Of a DNA stretch of 64,000 nt, positions 1 to 8,097 are shown piece after piece. Each line of letters starts with the position of its first letter. Position 1 is the first letter of the stretch. The notes under the pieces are model-generated. The model was not told where the DNA came from and ran no database searches. It saw only the letters and a program-made list of their open reading frames with translations. This DNA is from Jejuia sp049889775 (lineage in GTDB: Bacteria; Bacteroidota; Bacteroidia; Flavobacteriales; Flavobacteriaceae), in contig JBMHCT010000047.1 in the NCBI GenBank assembly GCA_049889775.1, forward strand, positions 13,006-77,005. The letters are read 5' to 3'. Position numbers and translations under genes: made by a program.

Positions 1-431
1 CCTTTGATGCTCTAGATCCAGAACAAAATAAAAATGTATTCGGTCTTCGTATTCAAGGTATTGATAATGATGAAGTTTTAGAAGGTTATGATGTAGTATC
101 TAGTGGATCGCTTGTCTTACCGTTACGCACAGATGCTGATGAAACGCAGTATCGATTGCATCAAGATTACGAGGTTGATGATAATGACACGCCAGACGAC
201 CCAAGCGACGATATTTTTTTAGGTAATGAAGACATAATTACCATAACGTATATTAGAGAAGATGTATATGTATCCAGAGCTTGCGGTTACAAAACCGTAT
301 ATAATAATGTTAGGATTGTACTACAAGATGATAGTGTAGATACAGATCAATGGATAAATAGAATTCAAGCCGAAAACGACAACCAAATTGTAGAAAATGA
401 AGCAGAGACGCATTTCAAACTATTTCATTAG
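1..431 (+). CDS. DUF6452 family protein, C-terminal part
   Basis: An open frame runs in from the left edge (frame beginning at base 3) to a TAG at 429-431, so only the last ~142 residues are visible and the start lies outside the window. The visible part is acidic (a D-rich stretch around bases 174-215) and ends with a paired-strand-like segment containing a Cys and the sequence RIQAEND. It directly precedes and overlaps by 35 bp a DUF6048 gene; a DUF6452-DUF6048 pair is a recurrent Flavobacteriaceae arrangement, which is the main reason for the name. Function unknown; probably exported, but the signal peptide cannot be seen. Confidence 0.7.
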   Translation, partial: FDALDPEQNKNVFGLRIQGIDNDEVLEGYDVVSSGSLVLPLRTDADETQYRLHQDYEVDDNDTPDDPSDDIFLGNEDIITITYIREDVYVSRACGYKTVYNNVRIVLQDDSVDTDQWINRIQAENDNQIVENEAETHFKLFH

Positions 432-1146
432 CCTTGGAATAGTCATTTTGGTTTGTGCTCCGTTGCAATCTCAAAATGATACCATCCCAAATGTTGCAAA
501 CGACTCTACAGTTGTTAAATTAAAATACGGATTGCGTGTTGGTGCCGATACAGGCAAACTTATAAGAAGTTTTTTAGATGATAATTATACTGGTATAGAG
601 CTTATAGCCGACTATCGTATCACCAAAAAATTGTATATCGCTGGAGAGTTAGGTAATGAAGAACGTATTGTAACCACAGATTTTCTAAACACAACAACAA
701 AAGGCAGTTACTTTAAAGCTGGTATAGATTACAATTTGTATGAAAATTGGTTAGATATGGATAATATGGTATTTTTTGGCCCACGTGTTGGGTTTAGCAC
801 TTTTAACCATACCATAAACGAATACGCTGTTTATAGTACCAATCAATATTGGGCACCTCAAAACACAGTGTCTGAACCAACCAAAATAGAGGGTTTAACC
901 GCAATTTGGACAGAACTCATCTTAGGAATTAAAGCCGAATTATTTAACAATCTATTTTTTGGTTTAAACGCACAATTAAAAGTCCTAATTTCCGAAACTG
1001 AGCCAGAGAACTTCCAAAATATTTACATCCCAGGATTTCATAAAACCTATGATAGCACCAGAATCGGAGTAGGGTATGGCTACACACTTTCCTATCGCAT
1101 TCCTTTATATAAAAAGAATAAAGTGATAGTGCCTACGGTAGAATAA
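397..1146 (+). CDS. DUF6048 family protein (outer-membrane-like, exported)
   Basis: A 249-residue protein with an N-terminal signal peptide (hydrophobic FISLGIVILVCAPLQS, cleavage near residue 25) followed by alternating beta-strand segments (YGLRVGAD, GIELIADYRI, KLYIAGELG, GSYFKAGIDYNL, IGVGYGYTLSY), as expected of a small outer-membrane beta-barrel. It resembles DUF6048, a flavobacterial family without assigned function. The ATG at 397 lies inside the end of the preceding DUF6452 gene, which suggests translational coupling. No catalytic motif is visible. Confidence 0.75.
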   Translation: MKQRRISNYFISLGIVILVCAPLQSQNDTIPNVANDSTVVKLKYGLRVGADTGKLIRSFLDDNYTGIELIADYRITKKLYIAGELGNEERIVTTDFLNTTTKGSYFKAGIDYNLYENWLDMDNMVFFGPRVGFSTFNHTINEYAVYSTNQYWAPQNTVSEPTKIEGLTAIWTELILGIKAELFNNLFFGLNAQLKVLISETEPENFQNIYIPGFHKTYDSTRIGVGYGYTLSYRIPLYKKNKVIVPTVE

Positions 1147-1165
1147 TGCGCTTTAGAGAGTATTT

Positions 1166-1330
1166 GGGCGTTCCCACGCTGATGGCGTGGTCGGGCTTTC
1201 CGCTATATCTTTTTGCGAAGCGTCCCGAACTTGTTTCGGGATCTCATCCATATAGTATAGATCTCTATCTTAATTTAACTTTTCGTCTGGAATAGCTTCG
1301 CAAAAAGGATGCCGTTGCAATCCCTAACGC
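1166..1330 (+). repeat. Dispersed structured repeat, copy A
   Basis: Noncoding element beginning GGGCGTT and ending CTAACGC, so that GCGTT at the left can pair with AACGC at the right. Inside are GGTCGGGCTTTCCGCTATATC and AAAAAGGATGCCG blocks shared with copies B and C. A perfect 12-bp inverted repeat (TTTTTGCGAAGC at 1210-1221, GCTTCGCAAAAA at 1295-1306) encloses a smaller hairpin (TCCCGAA/TTCGGGA at 1223-1241). It follows DUF6048 and fills most of this intergenic gap. Similar elements are, from memory, common in Flavobacteriaceae; function unknown. Confidence 0.75.
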
Positions 1331-1445
1331 GGAGTATTTGACAATACATTTATGAAATCAAAATTAGTTTCACTTTTATTAATTCATTAATTATTGAGTT
1401 TTAAAAACAGTTAAATACAATTTCATACCAGTATTTATATAGTAT

Positions 1446-2300
1446 TTAAGTCAAGTTGAGTTCCAGAAAATGTTTAAATATTAAACCTCTTTCGTCTAGT
1501 AGTCTATATTTGGACTGAATGACTTTATCTAAAGAAATTTTATTTTGACAGAGTAAAAATATTTCTTCGACTGTCAAAACTACTATTCTTGAGCCACTAT
1601 CTGTAAAGTATTCCAGAGCTTTTTGCGATATTTTTGAATATGTTATAAATAAACCCTTCGAAAAATGTGACTTTGCTTTTATCTTATTCTCAAAAAGAAT
1701 TAAGTCATCTTTAATGATTTCTTTTGATTTATATTTTGCTTCAACTAAGATTGTATTTCCGTCGAAAACAAAGCTACCATCTATTTGATCATGTTCTGTA
1801 CGATATGATGCATTAGGCTTTAGGTTAAAGGCTTGAAATAATTTATTTAAATACTTCTCAAAACCAAAACCCTTTGCCTGTGAAGTTGGTAAACTTTCTA
1901 TTTCAATAAGCAAATTTTTTAGAGATTCAAAATTAACGCTTTCTGAGGACGAATTTATAGCGACCTTTTTTGGTTTAACATCTTTACCTAACAGTTTTCT
2001 ACCTATTTCATATAATTTATTAGACTGACTTTTAATATTGTCTTTTGTTAAGTTATTGTCATTCATGTAATTAATCAATAGAACAATTGCTTTCCCAACG
2101 TATGCTTCAGATTCGTCATGAATAAATGCCCTTAACATTTTTGCTTTTGATAAACCAGGATATTTTTCGTAAATCTCGTATTCAACAACATCTTTCATAA
2201 ACTCATTAAATTCTCTATTAGTAAAATCAAGTACATATCCTTGCTCCATGCTAAATACTATTTCTATTAATTTTTTTTCACTAAAACTGAGTTTTGCCAT
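1446..2300 (-). CDS. Mrr-like restriction endonuclease domain protein
   Basis: A 284-residue protein in two parts. The C-terminal half carries a PD-(D/E)XK nuclease signature of the Mrr type: E148 in GFEKYLNKLF, D174 in DQIDGSF, and E187-A-K189 in VEAKYK, then a helix and the strand GLFITYS. Residues 1-110 form a separate domain (YVLDFTNREFNEF, SKAKMLRAFI, YVGKAIVLLINYM) that I recall upstream of assorted effector domains in bacterial defence-type proteins, but I cannot name it securely. It stands alone, without a methyltransferase or specificity subunit, next to core genes, which fits a horizontally acquired defence gene. Substrate preference (modified DNA?) is inference. Confidence 0.7.
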   Translation of the reverse strand: MAKLSFSEKKLIEIVFSMEQGYVLDFTNREFNEFMKDVVEYEIYEKYPGLSKAKMLRAFIHDESEAYVGKAIVLLINYMNDNNLTKDNIKSQSNKLYEIGRKLLGKDVKPKKVAINSSSESVNFESLKNLLIEIESLPTSQAKGFGFEKYLNKLFQAFNLKPNASYRTEHDQIDGSFVFDGNTILVEAKYKSKEIIKDDLILFENKIKAKSHFSKGLFITYSKISQKALEYFTDSGSRIVVLTVEEIFLLCQNKISLDKVIQSKYRLLDERGLIFKHFLELNLT

Positions 2301-2404
2301 TTTTCAAAATCTTTATCTTATTTCCATTAATAATAAACCTATTTAAACAAAAAGCAGCAACCCTAAAATAGATTACTGCTTCTTCACTATATCTAGATGC
2401 TGAG

Positions 2405-2425
2405 ATGCTGAATCGAGTTCAGCAT
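2405..2425. repeat. Short palindromic repeat (ATGCTGAA hairpin)
   Basis: Inverted repeat ATGCTGAA/TTCAGCAT with a 5-base loop, in a block reading GAGATGCTGAATCGAGTTC followed by AGCATGACAGG, a sequence style that recurs between genes in many Flavobacteriaceae. It lies 25 bp beyond the dnaN stop codon. No U-run follows on the dnaN side, so it is not a textbook terminator. Confidence 0.45.
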
Positions 2426-2449
2426 GACAGGTCTTTTTGTTGTTTATGA

Positions 2450-3568
2450 CTAGCTATTCAACATCACAGGCATTACCAACATGGTAATTTGCTCTCCATC
2501 ATCCAATCCATCTACTGGTGTTAAAATACCTGCACGATTTGGCATACTCATTTCTAAACTTACATCGTCGGAGCTTAAATTATTCAACATCTCTGTTAAG
2601 AAACGTGAGTTAAAGCCAATTTGCATATCGTCGCCTTGGTAATCGCAGGTTAAACGTTCTTCGGCTTTGTTGCTGTAATCTACATCTTCCGCAGAAATAT
2701 TTAATTCCGCTCCAGCAATTTTCAATCTAATTTGGTGTGTCGTTTTGTTTGAGAAAATACTAACACGACGCACAGAGTTTAAAAACTGTGTGCGATCAAT
2801 CGCTAATTTATTAGGATTCTCTTTTGGTATTACCGCTTCGTAATTAGGATATTTCCCATCAATCAAACGACAAATCAACTCTGAGTTTTCAAAAGTAAAT
2901 TTGGCGTTAGAGTCGTTGTATTCAATTGTAACTTCATCTTCACTTCCTGCCAAAATACCTTTCAACAAATTCAAAGGCTTTTTAGGCATAATAAACTCCG
3001 CTACTTGACTCGCATTTACATCTTCTCTGGTGTATTTCACCAACTTGTGCGCATCTGTAGCTACAAACGTCAACCCTTCCGTAGAAAATTGAAAAAATAC
3101 ACCGCTCATTACGGGGCGTAAATCGTCATTTCCTGCCGCAAAAATAGTTTTACTAATAGCGTTTGCTAAAATATCTCCAAGAATAACGGTTTTACTTGGG
3201 TCTTCCAAAGCCACTGCTTTTGGAAATTCTGCTCCACTTGCATAGGCCAAAGCGTATTTACCATGGTTAGAGCTAATTTCAACCGTGTTGTTATCTTCAA
3301 CAACAAAGGTTAAAGGTTGTTCTGGAAATGTCTTTAAGGTATCAAGTAATAATCGCGCTGGAATTGCTACACTGCCTTCGCTATCACTTTCTACATCAAG
3401 GGTAGAGGACATCGTTGTCTCCAAATCGCTCGCTGAAACCGTCAGTTTTGTGTTATCCAATTCAAACAGGAAATTATCTAAAATAGGCAAGGTATTAGAA
3501 CTGTTAATCACACCACCTAAAACTTGTAATTGTTTTAACAAATAAGTACTTGATACTATAAATTTCAT
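2450..3568 (-). CDS. dnaN: DNA polymerase III subunit beta (sliding clamp)
   Basis: A full-length 372-residue clamp, the usual size. It shows the three-fold clamp repeat: N-terminal MKFIVSSTYLLKQL, LDNFLFEL, second-domain LRPVMSGVFFQF and VATDAHKLV, third-domain ISAEDVDYSNKAEE and C-terminal MLVMPVML, which carries the peptide-binding pocket residues. It encircles DNA and tethers the replicative polymerase and repair partners. It lies downstream of gldG on the same strand but is separated from it by 286 bp containing a repeat, so it probably has its own promoter. Start is the ATG at 3568. Confidence 0.97.
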   Translation of the reverse strand: MKFIVSSTYLLKQLQVLGGVINSSNTLPILDNFLFELDNTKLTVSASDLETTMSSTLDVESDSEGSVAIPARLLLDTLKTFPEQPLTFVVEDNNTVEISSNHGKYALAYASGAEFPKAVALEDPSKTVILGDILANAISKTIFAAGNDDLRPVMSGVFFQFSTEGLTFVATDAHKLVKYTREDVNASQVAEFIMPKKPLNLLKGILAGSEDEVTIEYNDSNAKFTFENSELICRLIDGKYPNYEAVIPKENPNKLAIDRTQFLNSVRRVSIFSNKTTHQIRLKIAGAELNISAEDVDYSNKAEERLTCDYQGDDMQIGFNSRFLTEMLNNLSSDDVSLEMSMPNRAGILTPVDGLDDGEQITMLVMPVMLNS

Positions 3569-3626
3569 TCGTTAGTATTTAATTTATTTAGTCTATTGTA
3601 TGCTATATTGTAAAACTATTTTCAGT

Positions 3627-3747
3627 TGTCAGTTCGAGTGGATTTTGCGATTGTAATGAGCAAAATTTGTATCGAGAACAAGAATGTTTACGTTTCCTTA
3701 ACTTCTCGATACGATTTTTAAAAAAATAAAAATCACTCGAAGTGACA
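3627..3747. repeat. Dispersed palindromic repeat (TGTCAGTTCGAGTG type)
   Basis: The left end TGTCAGTTCGAGTG (3627-3640) and right end CACTCGAAGTGACA (3734-3747) are inverted complements with one mismatch. Inside, GTATCGAGAA (3669-3678) and TTCTCGATAC (3703-3712) form a second perfect inverted pair. The whole 121-bp unit can fold into a two-tier hairpin. It occupies the gldG-dnaN gap. Elements of this kind are, from memory, widespread between genes in Flavobacteriaceae; no coding capacity. Confidence 0.7.
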
Positions 3748-3854
3748 TCAGATTTTATTTCAATTTAAACTCCCTAAAAGGTGTTTCATTTTAATAATAG
3801 ATACCTACAAATATATCTCAAAGTAGCGTTTTATCGAAACAAACTTATTAACAG

Positions 3855-5522
3855 CTATCTAGCATATTTTCGCTTTCTAAAGTAATTAAAAGCAAAACCA
3901 AAAATGGCAAGTAAAACTATTGGTAATCCTACATTTAAGAGTTGCCAAAAGGTTTTTTCTTTGGCAATTTTTTCCTGATTTAAGAAGGCCACTTCAATTT
4001 CTTTGCTACGAATGTTTATAAGTCCGTTATCATCCAAAAGATAATTCACCGCATTGAGCAAAAATTCCTTGTTACCGTAGAGTTTTCCCGTCCACCTATC
4101 AAACCCTAATTCTTGCGGACGGTTGCGTACCACATCATTTTTAATGACATCGCCATCGGCAATGACAATCATTTTGGTGGCTATACTTTTATCCTTCGTA
4201 TTATCGAGTCTTAAGGGTTTTATCAAGTTAGCGAAAGCCGACTTAAATTCACCTTCCAGCAATACGGCAAGAGTTTGTTTTTCGGTCTTAAAATCATTAG
4301 GATCGATAGGTTTTGTAACCAATTCTAAACTTATTTCTCTCGGCGTACCTTCAACTCTAGAAATGGGAGCAGTCTCAAGGAGAACAGTTTTTTTGGTGTT
4401 GTTTTTAAGGGTGTCAATAGGGTTGGCAAAGTCAAAACGTACCAAATTCAAATTATTGGTAATTGGATGATTAGACTCGGAATTTGCCAAAGGCGAATAA
4501 GGCCATTGTAAATGCTGAAATTGAGAATTGCTACCGCCACCAATTGCCAATGTAATAGGAGCAGAGTAGGGTGTGGCCACCATAACAGGATTGATACGAA
4601 CACCGTAATTAAAAAAGAAATCGGTTAAACCTAACTCTCTACTAACTGCATAGTTTTTACCAGCATCATTGTACAAACTGTCTTTTTCCATGGCCACGGC
4701 ATCCACCAACCAGAGGCTTTTGCCACCTTGCATGGTAAATTGATCGAGTACAAATTTCTCTTCCTCAGAGAATGCCTTCGTGGGTTTCGCAGAAATCACC
4801 AAATCAAACGTATTTAATGCTTTGGCAACTTCTTTTGGTTTTTGTGCAACACTATCTAACGGAAACGGTGCTAAAAAGTAATACTCACGCAATTTGGTGA
4901 GGAAGTCTGCAAGGTATTTGTCCTCTAACTGCCCGTTACCTTTTAAAATGGCAATTTTCTTTTGTTTTGGCGTCACTAACTTTTCTATACCGTCCGCAAA
5001 TGCATATTCCAAATGTTGTACCGAATTACTAACCAATTCCTGTTGAGAAGCCCCAATTTTTGTTTTCACCAAAGGAATACTAACTGTTTGCTCATTATAA
5101 CTAGCCAGTGCCCAAGGAAAAATTACTTCTTGGGTAGCTTTTCCGTTTTCTTTAACCTCCAATTGCATAGGTGTTAAACCACGTTGTGTCATTACTTGAA
5201 TGGTTTGCTCGCGTGAAGCTTCATTTTCAAGTGGATTTATAAACTCAAAAACGATATTCTTATTTTTATTAGAAAACTCTTCAAGTAGTTGGCGTGTCTC
5301 AGTTTGCAAACGCCTAAATTCTGATGGGAAATCTTCACCTTTTAAAAACACGTCAATAATGAGAGGAGATTCGGCTTTTTCAGCAATAGTTTTTGCAGTA
5401 TCGCTTAAGGTGTAACGTTGATCTTTAGTAAGGTCAAAACGTTTATAGACATAATTACTAGCAATATTGATAGCTACTAAGCCAACTAAAAGGAGTCCTA
5501 TTTGTTTTAAAGATTTAATCAA
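3855..5522 (-). CDS. gldG: Gliding motility-associated ABC transporter substrate-binding protein GldG
   Basis: A 555-residue protein with one N-terminal membrane segment (LLLVGLVAINIASNYVY), a large extracytoplasmic region of the ABC-transporter-associated type (RFDLTKDQRYTLSD, KIAILKGNGQLEDKYL, SLWLVDAV, MIVIADGDVIKN) and a C-terminal membrane helix (LLNVGLPIVLLAIFGFAF) before a basic tail. Matches GldG, which with GldF and the ATPase GldA forms a transporter linked to gliding in Flavobacterium. gldA is not in this window. Its ATG overlaps the end of the preceding small gene by 8 bp, implying coupling. Length and end motifs are intact. Confidence 0.93.
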   Translation of the reverse strand: MIKSLKQIGLLLVGLVAINIASNYVYKRFDLTKDQRYTLSDTAKTIAEKAESPLIIDVFLKGEDFPSEFRRLQTETRQLLEEFSNKNKNIVFEFINPLENEASREQTIQVMTQRGLTPMQLEVKENGKATQEVIFPWALASYNEQTVSIPLVKTKIGASQQELVSNSVQHLEYAFADGIEKLVTPKQKKIAILKGNGQLEDKYLADFLTKLREYYFLAPFPLDSVAQKPKEVAKALNTFDLVISAKPTKAFSEEEKFVLDQFTMQGGKSLWLVDAVAMEKDSLYNDAGKNYAVSRELGLTDFFFNYGVRINPVMVATPYSAPITLAIGGGSNSQFQHLQWPYSPLANSESNHPITNNLNLVRFDFANPIDTLKNNTKKTVLLETAPISRVEGTPREISLELVTKPIDPNDFKTEKQTLAVLLEGEFKSAFANLIKPLRLDNTKDKSIATKMIVIADGDVIKNDVVRNRPQELGFDRWTGKLYGNKEFLLNAVNYLLDDNGLINIRSKEIEVAFLNQEKIAKEKTFWQLLNVGLPIVLLAIFGFAFNYFRKRKYAR

Positions 5523-6000
5523 ACTCTTTTTCCATTTGATACTGCTTAATAGATACAGCCTTGTTATTTTTAAATACTATTTCTAAACATTCTTGCGTCA
5601 TATTGAATGCTCCTGGTTTAAAACCTAAATTGTAATTCCACATTTCTGGAGAATTGGCCTTTAAGGAATCGTCCCAACTATACCATTCACTGACACCCAA
5701 AATTGTTTCTACGTTTTCTTTTGATTTTCCAATAAATAAATCTTTATCTATAATATTATCACTCATTTCATAGCGCAATGCAGGCTTATCAGACCAAGCT
5801 TCAGCATCAAAATATTTCTGATGATGAAAACTAAAAAAAATATTTATTAACGGATACAACACATAAAAATAGAGTATCGGTGTAGCCACCAAGCTTATCA
5901 AAAAACTAACCCATTTACGTTTATCAATGGTATTAGCAAACACCCAAGTAATCACAAATGTGATAACAATTACAATTATGAACTTTGGTGTAAAAATCAT
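5515..6000 (-). CDS. Small membrane protein with BamE/SmpA-like domain, inserted between gldF and gldG
   Basis: Read from the ATG at 6000 (161 residues), which overlaps the gldF stop as TAATG; a longer form from 6024 is possible. Two membrane segments (IIVIVITFVITWVFA and a longer one ending YVLYPLINIFF) are followed by a soluble domain with IGKSKENVETILG, a Trp/Tyr-rich middle (WYSWDD, WNYNLG) and a final CLEIVFKNNKAVSIKQY, the pattern of small BamE/SmpA-fold domains (G-K/M-x3-V-x2-LG). Both junctions overlap, so it is translated as part of gldF-x-gldG. Function unknown; the gene pair it splits is normally adjacent. Confidence 0.75.
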   Translation of the reverse strand: MIFTPKFIIVIVITFVITWVFANTIDKRKWVSFLISLVATPILYFYVLYPLINIFFSFHHQKYFDAEAWSDKPALRYEMSDNIIDKDLFIGKSKENVETILGVSEWYSWDDSLKANSPEMWNYNLGFKPGAFNMTQECLEIVFKNNKAVSIKQYQMEKEFD

Positions 6001-6716
6001 TAATCGTTTTGATTTAAATTGCATTTTGTTAGACTAATAAACAAAACAATAATGCTTAAAAAATAAATAATATCCCTCGTGTCAATTACGCCACGGCTCA
6101 TACTTTTATAGTGATAATTGATGCCAAATTGTTCTATAATTATACTTGAAGTAATCTCTGTAATACCTTCAAAACCAATATAAAACACAAAGCATAAAAA
6201 AACCGAAATTATAAAAGCAACAATTTGATTATTTGACAAGGTAGAACTAAATACCCCTATTGCTGTATAAGAAGCCGCTAATAAAACTAATCCAAAATAA
6301 GAACCGAATACGCTCCCTAAATCTACATTCCCTGAAGGGTTGCCTAATTGATAAACAGTATACGTATAAAGCATTGTGGGCAACAAAGCAATTGTGATAA
6401 GAACTAAAGCACCAAAATATTTGCCTAAAACAATTTTAAGGTGTGATATAGGTTTTGTTAACAATAATTCCAGCGTGCCTTGTTTTTTCTCATCTGAAAA
6501 GCTGCGCATCGTTACTGCAGGTATTAAGAACAATAGAATCCAAGGAGCTAATAGAAAGAAAGCCGATACATCTGCAAACCCGTAATCTAGAATATTGAAA
6601 TCACCGTTAAATACCCAAAGAAATAAGCCATTCATTATTAAGAATATCCCAATTACCAAATATCCTATGGGTGAGGCAAAAAATGTGTTTATTTCTTTTT
6701 TAAGTAGTGCTAACAT
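6000..6716 (-). CDS. gldF: Gliding motility-associated ABC transporter permease GldF
   Basis: A 238-residue permease read from the ATG at 6716 (MLALLKKEINTFFASP); the frame stays open upstream to a TTG at 6740, but the conserved GldF N-terminus begins at the ATG. Six hydrophobic segments are visible (GYLVIGIFLIMNGLFLW, FFLLAPWILLFLIPAV, FGALVLITIALLPTM, FGSYFGLVLLAASYTA, IVAFIISVFLCFVFYIG, IIYFLSIIVLFISL) with a cytoplasmic MRSFSDEKKQGTLELLLTKP loop typical of ABC-2 permeases. Partner of GldG; located downstream of a small monooxygenase gene (53-bp gap). Confidence 0.92.
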   Translation of the reverse strand: MLALLKKEINTFFASPIGYLVIGIFLIMNGLFLWVFNGDFNILDYGFADVSAFFLLAPWILLFLIPAVTMRSFSDEKKQGTLELLLTKPISHLKIVLGKYFGALVLITIALLPTMLYTYTVYQLGNPSGNVDLGSVFGSYFGLVLLAASYTAIGVFSSTLSNNQIVAFIISVFLCFVFYIGFEGITEITSSIIIEQFGINYHYKSMSRGVIDTRDIIYFLSIIVLFISLTKCNLNQND

Positions 6717-6769
6717 TAAGTGTTTTGATTTACTCAACAAAACTAATAATTTGTGTTACAATGGCATCA

Positions 6770-7066
6770 TCATTTTAAACTTTCCAATTTGTCAACGCTC
6801 CAAGCCTCTGGTTTTGCATTAAAAAATGCTTTTGTTTCGGCCCAAACACGCATGAAAAGTTCAGAATTTCTATAGTTCTCCAAATCCGTTTCAGAGTTCC
6901 AATAGCTATAAGTAAAAAAGATATTCGGATTGTTTTTATCACGATACAGTTCTAAAAACTCACAACCTTCAAAGCTTCTAATATACTTTTTGTTCGTCTC
7001 AAAAATAGTTAGGAAATTTTCAATAGCATCTTCGTTAAAACTCATTTTTACAATTCGTACCAGCAT
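6770..7066 (-). CDS. Putative antibiotic biosynthesis monooxygenase (ABM) domain protein
   Basis: A 98-residue ferredoxin-like-fold protein: MLVRIVKMSF opening strand, helix IENFLTIFETNKKYIRSF, EGCEFLELYRD, FFTYSYWNSETDLENYRNSE and a C-terminal helix. This is the pattern of ABM/quinol monooxygenase-like proteins, usually dimeric and acting on small aromatic or quinone-like compounds, or simply of unknown role. It begins 9 nt after the SAM hydrolase stop and precedes gldF, so it is likely co-transcribed. Actual substrate unknown. Confidence 0.8.
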   Translation of the reverse strand: MLVRIVKMSFNEDAIENFLTIFETNKKYIRSFEGCEFLELYRDKNNPNIFFTYSYWNSETDLENYRNSELFMRVWAETKAFFNAKPEAWSVDKLESLK

Positions 7067-7075
7067 AAGGTATTC

Positions 7076-7942
7076 TTAGAAGATGTCTTCCTTTTGTGGC
7101 ACTACAGGCACCGTTATAAAATCAATACCAATAGTGTCACGAACTTCTAAACCCATTAATGTTGCTGCGCTACCATGTTTTTTAGAATCGCTTTTATACA
7201 TAGCAATTTCTAAAAACCCACCAGAATTAAAGACCACTAGTCCTTTCCCTTCATCTTGCCGCTTTTCTTTAGGAATATCAAAATTTACAAAGTCGCTATA
7301 CTTTTTATAAATGGTCTTAAATTTATATTGACGAGCCGTAATTTCAAATTTTCTACCTTTTTGAATCGTCTCAAAAAACTTTTTACGCACATTAGTCACC
7401 ACATTACCGTAGTTATCAATATAAATCACACTGCCTATAATTTTAGTTTTATCCTCGTTTACATAAGGCTTTAAATTATTGATGGGTTTTATGGTATTAA
7501 TTGGTTTCCCAATAACTTCTAGTGTTCCACCGCGCGCAATGTGACAAGCCACTTTTACAAACACATCCAATACCGGAAAACTGGTTTGTATTTTATCATG
7601 AATGTTGATTTCCACCATTTTTTCAGGCGCAATTTCGGAGCAAATCATACTCATTATCCCATTATTGGCACAAATAAAATAATGATCGTCCAATTTCATC
7701 GCAATATGTTGGTTCTCCTCATTCAACTCGGAATCAATACCAATAATATGAATGGTACCCTTTGGAAAACTGCTGTAGGCATTCTGAATAACATAAGCGG
7801 CCTCGGGAATATTAAAGGGCGAAACTTTATGCGAGATATCAACAATGTTAACATTAGGAAGTTCACTATAAATAGCGCCTTTTGTCGCGCCAGTAAAGTG
7901 ATCTTTCTCACCAAAATCGGTTGTTAGCGTAATGATTGCCAT
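7076..7942 (-). CDS. SAM hydrolase (SAM hydroxide adenosyltransferase, DUF62 family)
   Basis: A 288-residue member of the SAM-dependent halogenase/hydroxide adenosyltransferase family, which hydrolyses S-adenosylmethionine to adenosine and methionine. Diagnostic parts: N-terminal ITLTTDFGEKDHF, VDISHKVSPFNIPEAAY, FICANNGIMS, IYIDNYGNVVTNV, and a C-terminal VFNSGGFLEIA. Start taken at the ATG at 7942 (MAIITLTTDFG); two more codons upstream begin with TTG. Divergent from phoH. Leads a probable operon with the ABM protein and gldF. Confidence 0.9.
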   Translation of the reverse strand: MAIITLTTDFGEKDHFTGATKGAIYSELPNVNIVDISHKVSPFNIPEAAYVIQNAYSSFPKGTIHIIGIDSELNEENQHIAMKLDDHYFICANNGIMSMICSEIAPEKMVEINIHDKIQTSFPVLDVFVKVACHIARGGTLEVIGKPINTIKPINNLKPYVNEDKTKIIGSVIYIDNYGNVVTNVRKKFFETIQKGRKFEITARQYKFKTIYKKYSDFVNFDIPKEKRQDEGKGLVVFNSGGFLEIAMYKSDSKKHGSAATLMGLEVRDTIGIDFITVPVVPQKEDIF

Positions 7943-7989
7943 GGGCAAATTGTTGATATGTTTTTAAGGGCAGCTCGTCCAAAATTATG

Positions 7990-7997
7990 TATTTTTG
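7990..7997 (+). promoter_or_regulatory. Candidate -7 promoter box upstream of phoH
   Basis: TATTTTTG fits the Bacteroidota -7 consensus TAnnTTTG and lies in the divergent region about 100 bp before phoH. It is followed by GGTCGTCGC, and a near-copy context (ATGTATTTTTG then TCG) precedes pyrR. No convincing -33 TTTG is seen at the right distance, so this is a moderate call. Confidence 0.35.
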
Positions 7998-8097
7998 GTC
8001 GTCGCAGTATCTGTGTAACAAAACTAATAAATCATTTCATCTTATTGCACACATAATGCGCTAATATTAAAACCCAAACTATATTAAATAAACGCTT

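Noticed and set aside
2405..2425. Hairpin after dnaN considered as its terminator.
   Set aside because: No T-run follows on the dnaN strand and the sequence is a recurrent palindromic repeat type, so it is listed as a repeat only.
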